Origin: Oscillospiraceae bacterium
GTDB taxonomy: Bacteria; Bacillota; Clostridia; Oscillospirales; Acutalibacteraceae
DNA length: 64,000 nt
Assembly (NCBI GenBank): GCA_902792905.1
Contig: CADBBH010000002.1
Coordinates: 1 to 64,000 of the forward strand
Direction: 5' to 3'
A model generated the notes under the pieces. It was not told the origin of the DNA, did not search any database, and saw nothing but the letters and a program-made list of their open reading frames with translations. Below are positions 1 through 7,414 of this stretch, piece by piece (positions within the stretch are counted from its first letter, which is position 1; each line of letters starts with the position of its first letter). The position numbers and the translations under genes are program-made.

Positions 1-4
1 CCCG

Positions 5-24
5 TTTCCCTTAGTTAAAGATAT
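5..24 (+). repeat. Left imperfect terminal inverted repeat of the transposon
   Basis: TTTCCC followed by TTAGTTAAAGATAT. It matches the reverse complement of 7395-7414 except at the TT/AA pair after TTTCCC and at the last base. Only four target bases (1-4) lie to its left in this window. Confidence 0.8.
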
Positions 25-45
25 TGTTGGGTATCTCAAGATGTG

Positions 46-1668
46 TCATTCGATTTTGCCGATAAAGCGGTAGAAGATTTCCACTTCCTGTTCCCGGCTT
101 CCGTCCTCACTTTTGACCGCTTCATGGACAAGGATTTTTTCAATCAGCGTATTCAGAAGTTCAGCCGTCAATTCTGTGGGATTGACATACTGTTTCATCA
201 GACCTATCCACTTTTCAGCGTCAACCGCTGTCTGGGCGGCGGTCTCCATCGCTTCGTGAAGCCGTTCAATTTTTACGTCCAATTCTCGCTGTTCGCCCTG
301 ATACTTTTCGGACAGCATATTGAAATTGTATTCTGTAATGCGTCCGGCAGACCAGTCCTCATACATTTTTGCAAACAGGGTGTCTACTTCTGCTTTGCGC
401 TTTTCCGCCTTTTTCAGTTCGGCTGTCTGCCGCTTCCTTGCAGTATTGCGTTCCTTGTCGCTGGCGTTAAGTAGCCGTTTCAGAAGTTTGTCCCCATCCT
501 GCTGTGCCAGCACAGACCAGTATTGCAGACGGGAAAGGACATAGGCGTAAAGCACATCATAGCGGATATAGTGCATGGAACACTGGTGCAATCCTTGCCC
601 GTACTTGCTACAATGGTAGTGGGCATAGGGATTTTTGTTCTGGCTGTTCATACCATAGGCCAGCGACCAGCCGCAGTCCGCACATTTTACCAGCCCGGAA
701 AATATCTGTGTTGTGCCGTTCTTCTGCCGTCTGCGCCTGTTGCAAATCTGCTCCTGTACTTGACGGAACACATCTTCGGAAATAATCGCTTCGTGGGTGT
801 TCTCCACACGATACCATTCCTCTTTTGGCTTGCGTACTTTCTTCTTGTTTTTGAATGAAATGTTGGTCTGCTTATTGTGGACGCTGTGTCCGATATAGGT
901 TTCCTCTTTCAGAATACTTTTCACCTGCGCTATCGTCCACGCATAGGCTTTTTCCTCCGGCGCTCCGGCATAGATATTTGCGAAAGTGCCGTATCTCTGG
1001 AAATTCAGCCAGCCGGGAGTAGGTACTTTTTCTTCGACCAAAATCCGTGTAATGCTGGCGGCTCCCCGGCCATGAACGGCAAGGTCAAAAATCTTTTCGA
1101 TAATCCACCTTGTTTCCGGGTCAATCAGAAGATGGCCTTTCTTATCTGGGTCTTTGACATAGCCAAGCGGAGCATAGGCTCCATAGTGTGCGCCATTTGC
1201 GAACCGTGTCCGCATGGCCGCCTTTACCTTTTTGCTGGTCTGGCGGGCGTGCATTTCATTCAGAATGTTGAGGAATGGGGCAAGCTCATTCTCTCCGTTG
1301 ATGGTGTCCACATTGTCATTGACAGCGATATAGCGGACGCCTTTGCTGGGAAAGTAGATTTCCGTGTACTGGCCGGTCAGAATGTAGTTTCTGCCTAAGC
1401 GGGATAAATCCTTCGTAACAACGCAGTTGATTTTCCCGTCCTCAATGTCATCAATCATTCTCTGAAAATCCGGCCTGTCAAAGTTCGTTCCAGACCATCC
1501 ATCGTCGATATATTCATCTATGACATTCAGGCCATGCTCGGCGGCATATTGCCGGAGCATCATGCGTTGTGTCTGAATACTCCCGCTTTCTCCTTGCAGT
1601 TCATCGTCCCGGCTCAATCTCATATAAAGCGCCGTGTTGTAAATCGTAGTATTGTAAGGTTGTTTCAC
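46..1668 (-). CDS. Large serine recombinase (TnpX-like)
   Basis: Site-specific DNA recombinase expected to excise and integrate this element. The N-terminal resolvase domain shows the catalytic-serine context YMRLSRDD near residues 16-23, followed by typical helices (SIQTQ, DDGWSGTNFDRP, TKDLSRLGRN). A recombinase domain and a zinc-ribbon region (CADCGW...C...C) follow, and a long charged coiled coil runs from about residue 400. At 540 residues it is in the usual size range. I chose GTG at 1668 because AAGGAGGA lies at 1677-1684, just upstream; an ATG at 1701 would place that site inside the gene. The stop lies 22 bp inside the left terminal repeat, the usual position for a TnpX-type gene. 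No key residue seems to be missing. Confidence 0.93.
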   Translation of the reverse strand: MKQPYNTTIYNTALYMRLSRDDELQGESGSIQTQRMMLRQYAAEHGLNVIDEYIDDGWSGTNFDRPDFQRMIDDIEDGKINCVVTKDLSRLGRNYILTGQYTEIYFPSKGVRYIAVNDNVDTINGENELAPFLNILNEMHARQTSKKVKAAMRTRFANGAHYGAYAPLGYVKDPDKKGHLLIDPETRWIIEKIFDLAVHGRGAASITRILVEEKVPTPGWLNFQRYGTFANIYAGAPEEKAYAWTIAQVKSILKEETYIGHSVHNKQTNISFKNKKKVRKPKEEWYRVENTHEAIISEDVFRQVQEQICNRRRRQKNGTTQIFSGLVKCADCGWSLAYGMNSQNKNPYAHYHCSKYGQGLHQCSMHYIRYDVLYAYVLSRLQYWSVLAQQDGDKLLKRLLNASDKERNTARKRQTAELKKAEKRKAEVDTLFAKMYEDWSAGRITEYNFNMLSEKYQGEQRELDVKIERLHEAMETAAQTAVDAEKWIGLMKQYVNPTELTAELLNTLIEKILVHEAVKSEDGSREQEVEIFYRFIGKIE

Positions 1669-1728
1669 CGTAAAAATCCTCCTTCTAAAGAAACAACCCA
1701 CGCTTACAATACTTTTGCTCTATGGCAA

Positions 1729-1923
1729 TTATATCATAAGCGTGTTTTCTGCGGTATGCCGCACCACATCTACAATCAGATCACCGAGGGGCTTCCCGCC
1801 TGCGGCGAAGTGTTCGGAGATTTTTATACGGTTGTTCCCACATACAAAATACTGCGTGCCGTTCTCTGCTTGTATAACCTGCCCTGTTCGGGGTGTAAAA
1901 ATATCGCTTTCACTTTTTGCCAT
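1729..1923 (-). CDS. Small TnpW-like transposon protein
   Basis: A 64-residue protein just upstream of the serine recombinase and on the same strand. Its core (GTQYFVCGNNRIKISEHF, then KPLGDLIVDVV) resembles the short TnpW-type proteins that sit beside TnpX recombinases in Tn4451-like elements; their role is unclear, possibly an accessory or directionality factor. ATG at 1923 was preferred over one at 1965 because GGAGG lies seven bases before it. There are no membrane segments and few cysteines. The assignment rests on context and a remembered family pattern, not on an alignment. Confidence 0.65.
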   Translation of the reverse strand: MAKSESDIFTPRTGQVIQAENGTQYFVCGNNRIKISEHFAAGGKPLGDLIVDVVRHTAENTLMI

Positions 1924-1995
1924 CCAGTGTCCTCCATATTCAGTTTTCAAGGTACAATGCCGCACAGAGGCGGCGAAAATTTCTGCTTATATCTA

Positions 1996-2940
1996 TCACC
2001 TTTCCTTTACCGTGTGCCGCTGCTGACGTTTCAGTTCCGCCAGTATATCCGGCGGGATACGGTCAACCAGCCGCTGTAAATTGTCCAGTTCGCTTTTCAG
2101 CTTTGCCCGTTCCATCGTATCTTTCATCTTTCCTTTTTCGCTGGCCTTTGCCCTTGCTTCCAACTTCTCATTCTCCGCCAGCAGGTCATTGATTGTGACC
2201 TTGTACTTTTTCAACTGCCCGGAGAAATTCTCCATCTGCGGGAACCACTTTTTCAGCATGGAGAGGGCTTCCTCTTTTTTCTTTCCGGCGTTCAGCGGGT
2301 TAATGCCGTCCAGTGTGGCTTCAATGGCTCTTGCCTGCCGGGAGAGGGAAACCGCCTGTTTGAAAAGCCGGGTGGGGATATGCTTCCGGCCTGTCCTGCT
2401 GGCGCTCTCCCCACGCTCCAAGTCAGGATATTTCTCCACCATATAGGCGTGAAAATCGTCCTGCCACTTCGTCAGGTTTGCCCGGTTGCCGATAATCTCC
2501 TTTGCACACAGGCGGTTGTCCTTTGTCAGCGGAACAAAGGTCAAATGCAGGTGGGGCGTTTTCTCGTCCATGTGTACCACCGCCGACACGATATTTTCCC
2601 GTCCTACCCGGCCAATGAGGAAGTCCGCCGCCCTCTGGAAAAACGCCTGTATCTCCTTTGGGGATTTCCCCTTGAAAAACTCCGGGCTGGCAGTTACCAG
2701 CGTATCGACAAACCGTGTGCTGTCCTTGCGGGTTCGGCACCCGGCCTGTTCAATGCGGTTTTGAATGAAATGATAGTACCTGCCCTCTGGCTTGACGATA
2801 TGAAAGTTGTACTTGCTCCGGCTTGTGTCAATGTCGGGGTTGCTGGCGTATTGTTCTTTCTGTCTTTCGTGATGGGCTTCCAGCGGCCTTGCCGGGTTGC
2901 CCTTGTGCTTCTCAAACCGCAAAATTGCGTGTTGTGCCAT
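1996..2940 (-). CDS. MobV-family relaxase (Mob/Pre)
   Basis: Expected to nick the element's origin of transfer and lead the strand during mobilization by a helper conjugative system. The family motif HxDExxPHxH appears as HMDEKTPHLH at residues 123-132. The N-terminal part (residues 1-200) matches Mob_Pre relaxases in overall pattern. The rest is a charged helical, probably coiled-coil, tail rich in K, E and R. At 314 residues it is shorter than many plasmid Mob proteins (about 400), mainly in the tail. AAAGGAG precedes the ATG. The stop is 72 bp upstream of the TnpW-like gene. The short non-coding stretch before this gene (2941-3123) is where MobV origins of transfer are usually found. Confidence 0.9.
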   Translation of the reverse strand: MAQHAILRFEKHKGNPARPLEAHHERQKEQYASNPDIDTSRSKYNFHIVKPEGRYYHFIQNRIEQAGCRTRKDSTRFVDTLVTASPEFFKGKSPKEIQAFFQRAADFLIGRVGRENIVSAVVHMDEKTPHLHLTFVPLTKDNRLCAKEIIGNRANLTKWQDDFHAYMVEKYPDLERGESASRTGRKHIPTRLFKQAVSLSRQARAIEATLDGINPLNAGKKKEEALSMLKKWFPQMENFSGQLKKYKVTINDLLAENEKLEARAKASEKGKMKDTMERAKLKSELDNLQRLVDRIPPDILAELKRQQRHTVKER

Positions 2941-3080
2941 TCTGCTCCTTTCCCCATTCCTTTCCTATCCGGGGTTTTCCACAGGGAAAATCCCGCAGAA
3001 ATTAGCTCGGATAGGATTGGAATGGATAGAATATAAATAAATCTTTTTAATCTTTGTATTTCTATATACCGTCCGGTTTT

Positions 3081-3119
3081 CGTACTTCCGGGGAGTGATT
3101 TCCTCACTTCATAAGTACG
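3081..3119. other. Dyad upstream of the relaxase, candidate oriT
   Basis: CGTACTT (3081-3087) pairs with AAGTACG (3113-3119), and inside it AGTGA (3094-3098) pairs with TCACT (3104-3108). CGGTTTTC occurs on both sides of the dyad. The block lies in the 183-bp gap directly upstream of the MobV gene, the normal oriT position for this relaxase class. No known nic consensus was recognised, so this is inference from position and symmetry. Confidence 0.4.
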
Positions 3120-3123
3120 GTTT

Positions 3124-3519
3124 TCAGCCCTCCGGCGTACCAGAACCGGATTTCTTGAAGTCGGTGTTTGGAACCGCTTCATAGGATTTTGGGAAAATGC
3201 GGTTGGGTTTTCCACAGCCCTGCTTCTGGATCTCCACCAGCCCGGCGTATTGCAGTTCCCGCAGGGTGTTTACCGCTTTCTGCCGCCCACAGTGGAGCAG
3301 GTCAACCACCTCGCAGATGGGATAGTACAGATAAATCCGTCCGCAATCATCCGCCCACCCATTCTTGCGGGATAACTCTGTCCGGCGCAGGATAAAGGCG
3401 TACAGAACCTTTGCCTCGTTGGACAAGGGCTTGAATGTGGGGGCTTCAAAGAGGAAATTCGGGAGCCGGGTGAAGCTGAACGCCTTTTCCGGCTGATGGA
3501 TATAGATGGTATTTGTCAT
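3124..3519 (-). CDS. Short RepA_N-type replication initiator protein
   Basis: This 131-residue protein resembles the N-terminal RepA_N domain of plasmid replication initiators: an opening YIHQPEKAFSFTRLPNFLF, then LSNEAKVLYAFILRRTELS and a winged-helix segment LHCGRQKAVNTLRELQYAGLVEIQKQG. Full-length RepA_N proteins run to about 250-350 residues with a second domain, which is absent here. It may be a reduced version used during element circularization, or a remnant. No clear Shine-Dalgarno sequence precedes ATG 3519. It lies between the relaxase and the Cys-rich protein gene, all on the minus strand, probably one transcription unit. Confidence 0.75.
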   Translation of the reverse strand: MTNTIYIHQPEKAFSFTRLPNFLFEAPTFKPLSNEAKVLYAFILRRTELSRKNGWADDCGRIYLYYPICEVVDLLHCGRQKAVNTLRELQYAGLVEIQKQGCGKPNRIFPKSYEAVPNTDFKKSGSGTPEG

Positions 3520-3630
3520 AGTGCGTTTTGTGGACGGTTAGAAGCCCGTTTTCCGGGGCGGGCGATACTTTATACCACCAGCCCCGGTTTGGGGCTTGCG
3601 AAGCCTGATAAATCAAGGCTTTTTTCGCTC

Positions 3631-4044
3631 CTAACTGTCCACAGCAGACCTCCTTTTCCGTTCACTTTCTGTTTTCTGCCGCCTGTGAACTCTGGCGGCA
3701 CAGCCGGGGCAGTATTTTGCCCGGTTGGATTTGGGGACGAACACACCGCCGCAGACCTCACAGCGTTTCAAGTCCTTATCCCGGAAAATCTCCGCTTCCA
3801 GCGTCCCGTCCAGCGGCAAGACCGCCCAGCGGAACCACTTACAGCAGACCGAGAAAGAAATCGTCTGCGGACAGGTGCAGGTGTCCCCATCGTCAAGGAC
3901 AATGCAGTTGCCGTCCTCACAGCAACAGCACTCCCGGCGTATCAGGCTGGCCGCCTGTTTTCTCTGCGCCGGGGTCATGCGGTAAAGGGAACCGTCCGGC
4001 CTGCGTTCCAGCGGCGGCAAGTCTTTATAGGGGTTATCTCTCAT
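3631..4044 (-). CDS. Cysteine-rich VLP-domain protein
   Basis: A 137-residue protein of unknown function. It has a dense cysteine block (RRECCCCEDGNCIVLD, TCTCPQTISFSVCCKWFRWAVLP) and a second pair of cysteine knuckles (CEVCGG...CPGCAARVHRRQK) that look like metal sites. The MTPAQRKQAASLIRRECC lead-in and WFRWAVLP segment match the Cys_rich_VLP family found on Gram-positive mobile elements. ATG 4044 was chosen over the upstream ATG at 4140 because GGAGGGA lies directly before it. A basic C-terminus suggests nucleic-acid contact, but that is inference. Confidence 0.8.
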   Translation of the reverse strand: MRDNPYKDLPPLERRPDGSLYRMTPAQRKQAASLIRRECCCCEDGNCIVLDDGDTCTCPQTISFSVCCKWFRWAVLPLDGTLEAEIFRDKDLKRCEVCGGVFVPKSNRAKYCPGCAARVHRRQKTESERKRRSAVDS

Positions 4045-4139
4045 GCGTTCCCTCCATTTTGCTTTCCGTTGCCGTTCTCCCCGAAAAGGTTTCCTGCCCC
4101 ATTCCTGCGGCGTGTTCCGGCGTTGGCACGCTCCTCGCA

Positions 4140-4164
4140 ACTTCGGGACATTTTGTCCCGAAGT
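4140..4164. repeat. 11-bp perfect hairpin, copy 1 of a pair within the transposon
   Basis: ACTTCGGGACA, loop TTT, then TGTCCCGAAGT, with perfect pairing. A near-copy in the same orientation is at 7021-7045 near the other end of the element. It lies between the Cys-rich protein gene and the XRE promoter and has no U-tract, so it is not a simple terminator. Confidence 0.7.
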
Positions 4165-4267
4165 CCGACTCCTTGCGGTGCTTCCCCAGCCGGGGTATTC
4201 CTTTTCGGACGGTCATTCTGTTTTCAAGGTGCCGTCCATCGATGAACTACCCTAAGTCTACACGAAA

Positions 4268-4355
4268 AAAATGCAATTCCCGGAATATTGCGAGAATTGC
4301 ATTTTGATGAAGTTTACACTTTGGAAATTGCATTTTTGCAATCATTCTGTATAAT
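4268..4355 (+). promoter_or_regulatory. Promoter and candidate autoregulatory operator of the element's XRE gene
   Basis: A sigma-70-type promoter, TTGCAT (4328-4333), 16 bp, TATAAT (4350-4355), lies just before the XRE gene. AAAATGCAATTC (4268-4279) and GAATTGCATTTT (4294-4305) form a perfect 12-bp inverted repeat, and a third half-site-like AATTGCATTT overlaps the -35 box. Three copies of the same half-site around a divergent promoter suggest binding by the adjacent XRE protein; this is inference. Confidence 0.6.
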
Positions 4356-4382
4356 GGAAGTATGCGGAGGAGGTGCGTATCT

Positions 4383-5186
4383 ATGGCTTTACCCGGAACG
4401 CCCGGACAGCGGATTTCCGATTTATGCAACGGGAACCACATCACACAAAAGGAACTTGCGGAGAAGATAGGCGTTTCCGCTTCCCAGTTGAGCCGCATTG
4501 TCAGCGGCGAAACAAGAACGGTCAGCAGTGATATTCTCATAGGTGTGGCAAAGGAATTTAAGGTATCGACAGACTACATACTGGGCTTGTCTACCGTGAG
4601 CGTTCGTAAAAGCTACGATATTTCTGAATTAGGCTTGTCCGAGGGAGCCGTGAGGGGGCTTGTGACGGGTGCTGTTGATGTGCAAATCCTCAACCGCCTG
4701 TTGGAACACAGGAATTTTCCTAAGCTGATAGATTTGATACGGATTTATTTTCAGGATACGGCGGCAAAGGGCATAACAGCAAGAAACCAGCTTATCGAGA
4801 TGGCAACGGCTTCCCTGTCCGACCTGATGAAAGAACACCCGGAACACCGGGCAGAAGCGAAGCAGGATTTACAGCTTTTGAACGCCCAAAAGATAGGGGA
4901 ACATGAAGCGGAGATTGAAAAAATCAAAAATGTGTTCCTGGCTATCCTGCGGGACATTAAGAAAGACATTGACAACGGGGAACAGCCGGGAGAAGCTGTG
5001 ACCGCCGCTATGTTCCAAGCCATGCGGGACGCACTGGCGGAACAGAAACAAAAACCACTTTCCATTGACGATGTAACGGCGATGATAGCTGGACAGATCG
5101 GACAGCTTACACCGATGGATAAAGAAACTGTTGAAATGTTCCAGCAGTTTGCGAAGAAGATGATTGAGCAGGCAGGAACAAAGTGA
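4383..5186 (+). CDS. XRE-family transcriptional regulator of the element
   Basis: A DNA-binding regulator of 267 residues. The helix-turn-helix near residues 20-60 reads ITQKELAEKIGVSASQLSRIVSGE. It is followed by STDYILGLS, common in XRE regulators of mobile elements, and then a long helical, acidic C-terminal domain that may dimerize or bind a partner. ATG 4383 was chosen because GGAGGAGGT precedes it; an ATG at 4362 would overlap this site. It is transcribed away from the recombination/mobilization genes and toward the kinase and ANT(6) genes. The repeated ATTGCATTT half-sites in its promoter make autoregulation and control of the divergent genes likely. Confidence 0.9.
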   Translation: MALPGTPGQRISDLCNGNHITQKELAEKIGVSASQLSRIVSGETRTVSSDILIGVAKEFKVSTDYILGLSTVSVRKSYDISELGLSEGAVRGLVTGAVDVQILNRLLEHRNFPKLIDLIRIYFQDTAAKGITARNQLIEMATASLSDLMKEHPEHRAEAKQDLQLLNAQKIGEHEAEIEKIKNVFLAILRDIKKDIDNGEQPGEAVTAAMFQAMRDALAEQKQKPLSIDDVTAMIAGQIGQLTPMDKETVEMFQQFAKKMIEQAGTK

Positions 5187-5214
5187 TAAATTTGAATTGT
5201 GAGGGAAAATACAG

Positions 5215-5760
5215 ATGAATCAAGGAAGAATTATTGTGATTACAGGCTCACCGGGGACAGGAAAAACAACAACTGCGTCAATTGTCGCAAAGGAATCAGA
5301 TATGGATAAATCAGTGCATATGCACACCGATGACTTTTTTCATTACTTAAGCAAAGGCGCAATACCACCACATTTGCCAGAATCCAACGAGCAAAATCTG
5401 GTTGTCATTGAAGCCTTTTTAGAAGCTGCAAAGCGATATGCTCGTGGCGGATATGATGTAATTGTAGATGGGATTGTCGGGCCATGGTTTTTGGAGCCAT
5501 GGAAAGCTCTTGCCCAAGAAGATTACGAGGTACACTATATTGTATTAAGAGCGAGTAAAAAAGAAACTATGAAGCGAGCTGTGGAACGCTCAAAATTAGA
5601 TAGAAAAACAAATATTGAATTAGTGGAAACAATGTGGGAGCAATTTTCCGGTTTGGGAGTATATGAATCAAATGTCATAGACACAACTACATTCACAATT
5701 AAAGATACGGTTTCCGCAATAAAAGAAAGAGTTGCATGTGGGACGTCTTTACTATCTTAG
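5215..5760 (+). CDS. P-loop nucleotide kinase-like protein (AAA_33 type)
   Basis: Small cytosolic ATP/GTP-binding protein of 181 residues with a clear Walker A motif GSPGTGKTTT near residues 11-20. An acidic strand (HTDDFF) and VIVDGIVGPWFLE follow, then YIVLRASKKETMKRAVERSK, consistent with a lid region of kinase/phosphotransferase-like P-loop proteins (chloramphenicol phosphotransferase, zeta toxin and gluconate kinase relatives). The substrate cannot be read from the sequence. It starts 28 bp after the XRE gene. Its codon use is more AT-rich than the mobilization genes, like that of the ANT(6) gene that follows, suggesting the two arrived together as cargo. A role in drug modification is possible but unproven. 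Confidence 0.72.
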   Translation: MNQGRIIVITGSPGTGKTTTASIVAKESDMDKSVHMHTDDFFHYLSKGAIPPHLPESNEQNLVVIEAFLEAAKRYARGGYDVIVDGIVGPWFLEPWKALAQEDYEVHYIVLRASKKETMKRAVERSKLDRKTNIELVETMWEQFSGLGVYESNVIDTTTFTIKDTVSAIKERVACGTSLLS

Positions 5761-5782
5761 ACATTCCCATTTGTCAGGAAGA

Positions 5783-5867
5783 TAGCAAAGCCAGCCGAGC
5801 CAGTCAACGGTCAAGATGAACGGCGCATTTCATGCGCCGCCGTTGACAGTCCCGCCCGTCTTTGCTA
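5783..5867 (+). other. Nested stem-loop between the kinase and ANT(6) genes
   Basis: Three perfect, nested pairings: TAGCAAAG (5783-5790) with CTTTGCTA (5860-5867), GTCAACGG (5803-5810) with CCGTTGAC (5840-5847), and CGGCGCA (5821-5827) with TGCGCCG (5833-5839). There is no following U-tract, so an intrinsic terminator is unlikely. It could be a recombination scar, an RNA processing element or a leader for the resistance gene. Confidence 0.6.
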
Positions 5868-5935
5868 AAGGGTAATCAAGGCGGGAAAGCCCTAAAATGG
5901 CTTCACACCTATTTCAATAATTGGAGGAGATAAAA

Positions 5936-6802
5936 ATGAGATCAGAAAAGGAAGTTTATGATATTGTTTTGAATTTTGCAAAAACAGACAAACGCATTCG
6001 CATGGTTACTTTGGAAGGATCTAGAACAAATACAAATATTCCGCCTGATGATTTTCAGGATTTTGATATTACTTTTTTTGTTACGGATATGGACAGCTTC
6101 ACAAGTGATGATAAATGGCTAGATATATTTGGTGAAAGGTTGATTCTGCAAAAGCCGGAAGATATGGAATTATTTCCAGCTGTAGAAAAGGGATTTTCAT
6201 ATTTAATGCTGTTTACTGATGATGTTAAGATAGATTTAACTTTGCTGCCGCTGGAACTGATAGACGAGTATTTTACATGGGATAAACTGGTAAAGTTACT
6301 GTTGGATAAAGACAACCGTATCGTAAAGCCGCCAATACCAACGGATATAGACTACCACTTGCAGAAGCCTACTCAAAGAATGTTTGACGATTGCTGTAAT
6401 GAATTTTGGAATACTACAACATATGTAGTAAAGGGCTTATGCCGCAAAGAAATTCTTTTTGCTATTGACCATATGAATGATATAGTACGAAAAGAATTGC
6501 TTCGCATGATTTCCTGGCTGATTGGTATCAAACAGGGATTTCATTTCAGTTTGGGAAAAAACTATAAATTTATGAAGCAATATGTCCCAGAGGAATTGTG
6601 GGAACGACTTATGTCCACTTATAATATGGATTCCTATCCCCATATGTGGGAATCCTTTGAACAATGTATGGCATTGTTCCGGGAGGTTTCGTCAGAAGTG
6701 GCATGCCAGTTGGATTACCAGTATCCACTATATGATGAAAAAATCAGTAATTATGTGATTCGGCAAAAGAAAAAATATGGCATTGAAGATGATAACAAAT
6801 AA
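5936..6802 (+). CDS. ant(6): ANT(6)-type aminoglycoside 6-adenylyltransferase (streptomycin resistance)
   Basis: Transfers AMP from ATP to the 6-hydroxyl of streptomycin, inactivating it. The 288-residue sequence follows ANT(6)-I closely as I remember that family: MRSEKEVYDIVLNFAK at the start, the nucleotidyltransferase signature LEGSRTN with DFDITFFV (metal-binding aspartates near residues 41-43), KIDLTLLPLE, LLDKDNR, FDDCCNEFWNTTTYVVKGL and LGKNYKF. The length is nearer to ANT(6)-Ib (about 285) than to ANT(6)-Ia (302). ATG 5936 has GGAGGAG upstream; an ATG at 5921 would overlap it. It is the last gene before the long non-coding right end. All catalytic residues seem intact, so it is probably functional. 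Confidence 0.93.
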   Translation: MRSEKEVYDIVLNFAKTDKRIRMVTLEGSRTNTNIPPDDFQDFDITFFVTDMDSFTSDDKWLDIFGERLILQKPEDMELFPAVEKGFSYLMLFTDDVKIDLTLLPLELIDEYFTWDKLVKLLLDKDNRIVKPPIPTDIDYHLQKPTQRMFDDCCNEFWNTTTYVVKGLCRKEILFAIDHMNDIVRKELLRMISWLIGIKQGFHFSLGKNYKFMKQYVPEELWERLMSTYNMDSYPHMWESFEQCMALFREVSSEVACQLDYQYPLYDEKISNYVIRQKKKYGIEDDNK

Positions 6803-7020
6803 AATTTTTTCAATCGAAAAAATTTATTTTGATTATTCAATTTTGAAAAACTGAATACCTCAAAATCAGAAAGAGAGCGGCCAAGCACTTTGAGGGATTG
6901 GCCGCCTTGTCCACCCATCCAGCGGGACAGCGGGCGGAGGTCAAGGCCGGGTGTAAACCCGTTCATTTCAGCCTTGACGGTTGCCCGTTGTCCTGCTACT
7001 TTTCCGGGAGTGTGGCCACA

Positions 7021-7045
7021 ACTTCGGGACACTTTGTCCACAAGT
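7021..7045. repeat. Hairpin, copy 2 of the ACTTCGGGACA pair
   Basis: ACTTCGGGACA, CTT, TGTCCACAAGT. It matches the copy at 4140-4164 in the same orientation, but its own stem has two mismatches. Position near the right end suggests a paired protein-binding site. Confidence 0.65.
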
Positions 7046-7286
7046 TGGAGCGTAGGACGAGGAACTGGGGCTTTCATATACGCCCTGTCTGCTGATGAGT
7101 CCAGACCTGCGCTTGCGGCTCCACGCCACGCAAGCACAGCCCTGTTTTCCTGCCGCTTCAAATGCCCTTGCCCTCCCCGGCGGCAACGGCATTTTCACGG
7201 CAACGCCGGCAGAGCGTATAACACACTACACTTTGCTTCGCAAAGTCGTGTGCCAAATGGGGGCGTTGCCCCCTTTGGAAACCCCC

Positions 7287-7340
7287 ACAAGAAAAGGCGG
7301 TACGCTACCCCTCCACGGGGCGCATACCGCCTTTTCTTGT
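7287..7340. terminator. 16-bp perfect inverted repeat, bidirectional terminator near the right end
   Basis: ACAAGAAAAGGCGGTA (7287-7302) pairs perfectly with TACCGCCTTTTCTTGT (7325-7340). It gives a GC-rich stem flanked by A-rich and T-rich arms, as in bidirectional terminators, and would insulate the element from the host gene it interrupts. Confidence 0.7.
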
Positions 7341-7394
7341 TATCCAGCCCTCCGGCTGTATCGGTTGAGCAAAAGTCCGCGTGGGATTGATGTG

Positions 7395-7414
7395 GTATCT
7401 TTAACTTTGGGAAA
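7395..7414 (-). repeat. Right imperfect terminal inverted repeat of the transposon
   Basis: Its reverse complement begins TTTCCCAAAGTTAAAGATAC and matches the left end at 5-24 in 17 of 20 positions. Six further bases (7415-7420) separate it from the target-side TTTCCC at 7421-7426. Confidence 0.8.

Larger units (their letters stand above)
6803..7394. other. Non-coding, highly structured right end of the transposon
   Basis: I find no supportable gene in these roughly 590 bp. Instead there are several perfect or near-perfect stems: GCGGCCAA (6877-6884) with TTGGCCGC (6898-6905); a long stem of 6921-6935 with 6983-6997 (13 of 15 pairs), enclosing GTCAAGGC (6940-6947) with GCCTTGAC (6971-6978); CTTTGC (7231-7236) with GCAAAG (7240-7245); and GGGGGC (7259-7264) with GCCCCC (7268-7273). 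This density suggests a functional DNA or RNA structure such as an accessory recombination site or replication/transfer origin. Confidence 0.6.

Noticed and set aside
3601-3625. Hairpin AAGCC...GGCTTTTTT read on the plus strand
   Set aside because: It looks like a plus-strand terminator, but no plus-strand gene precedes it. It may insulate the element; too uncertain to list as a feature.
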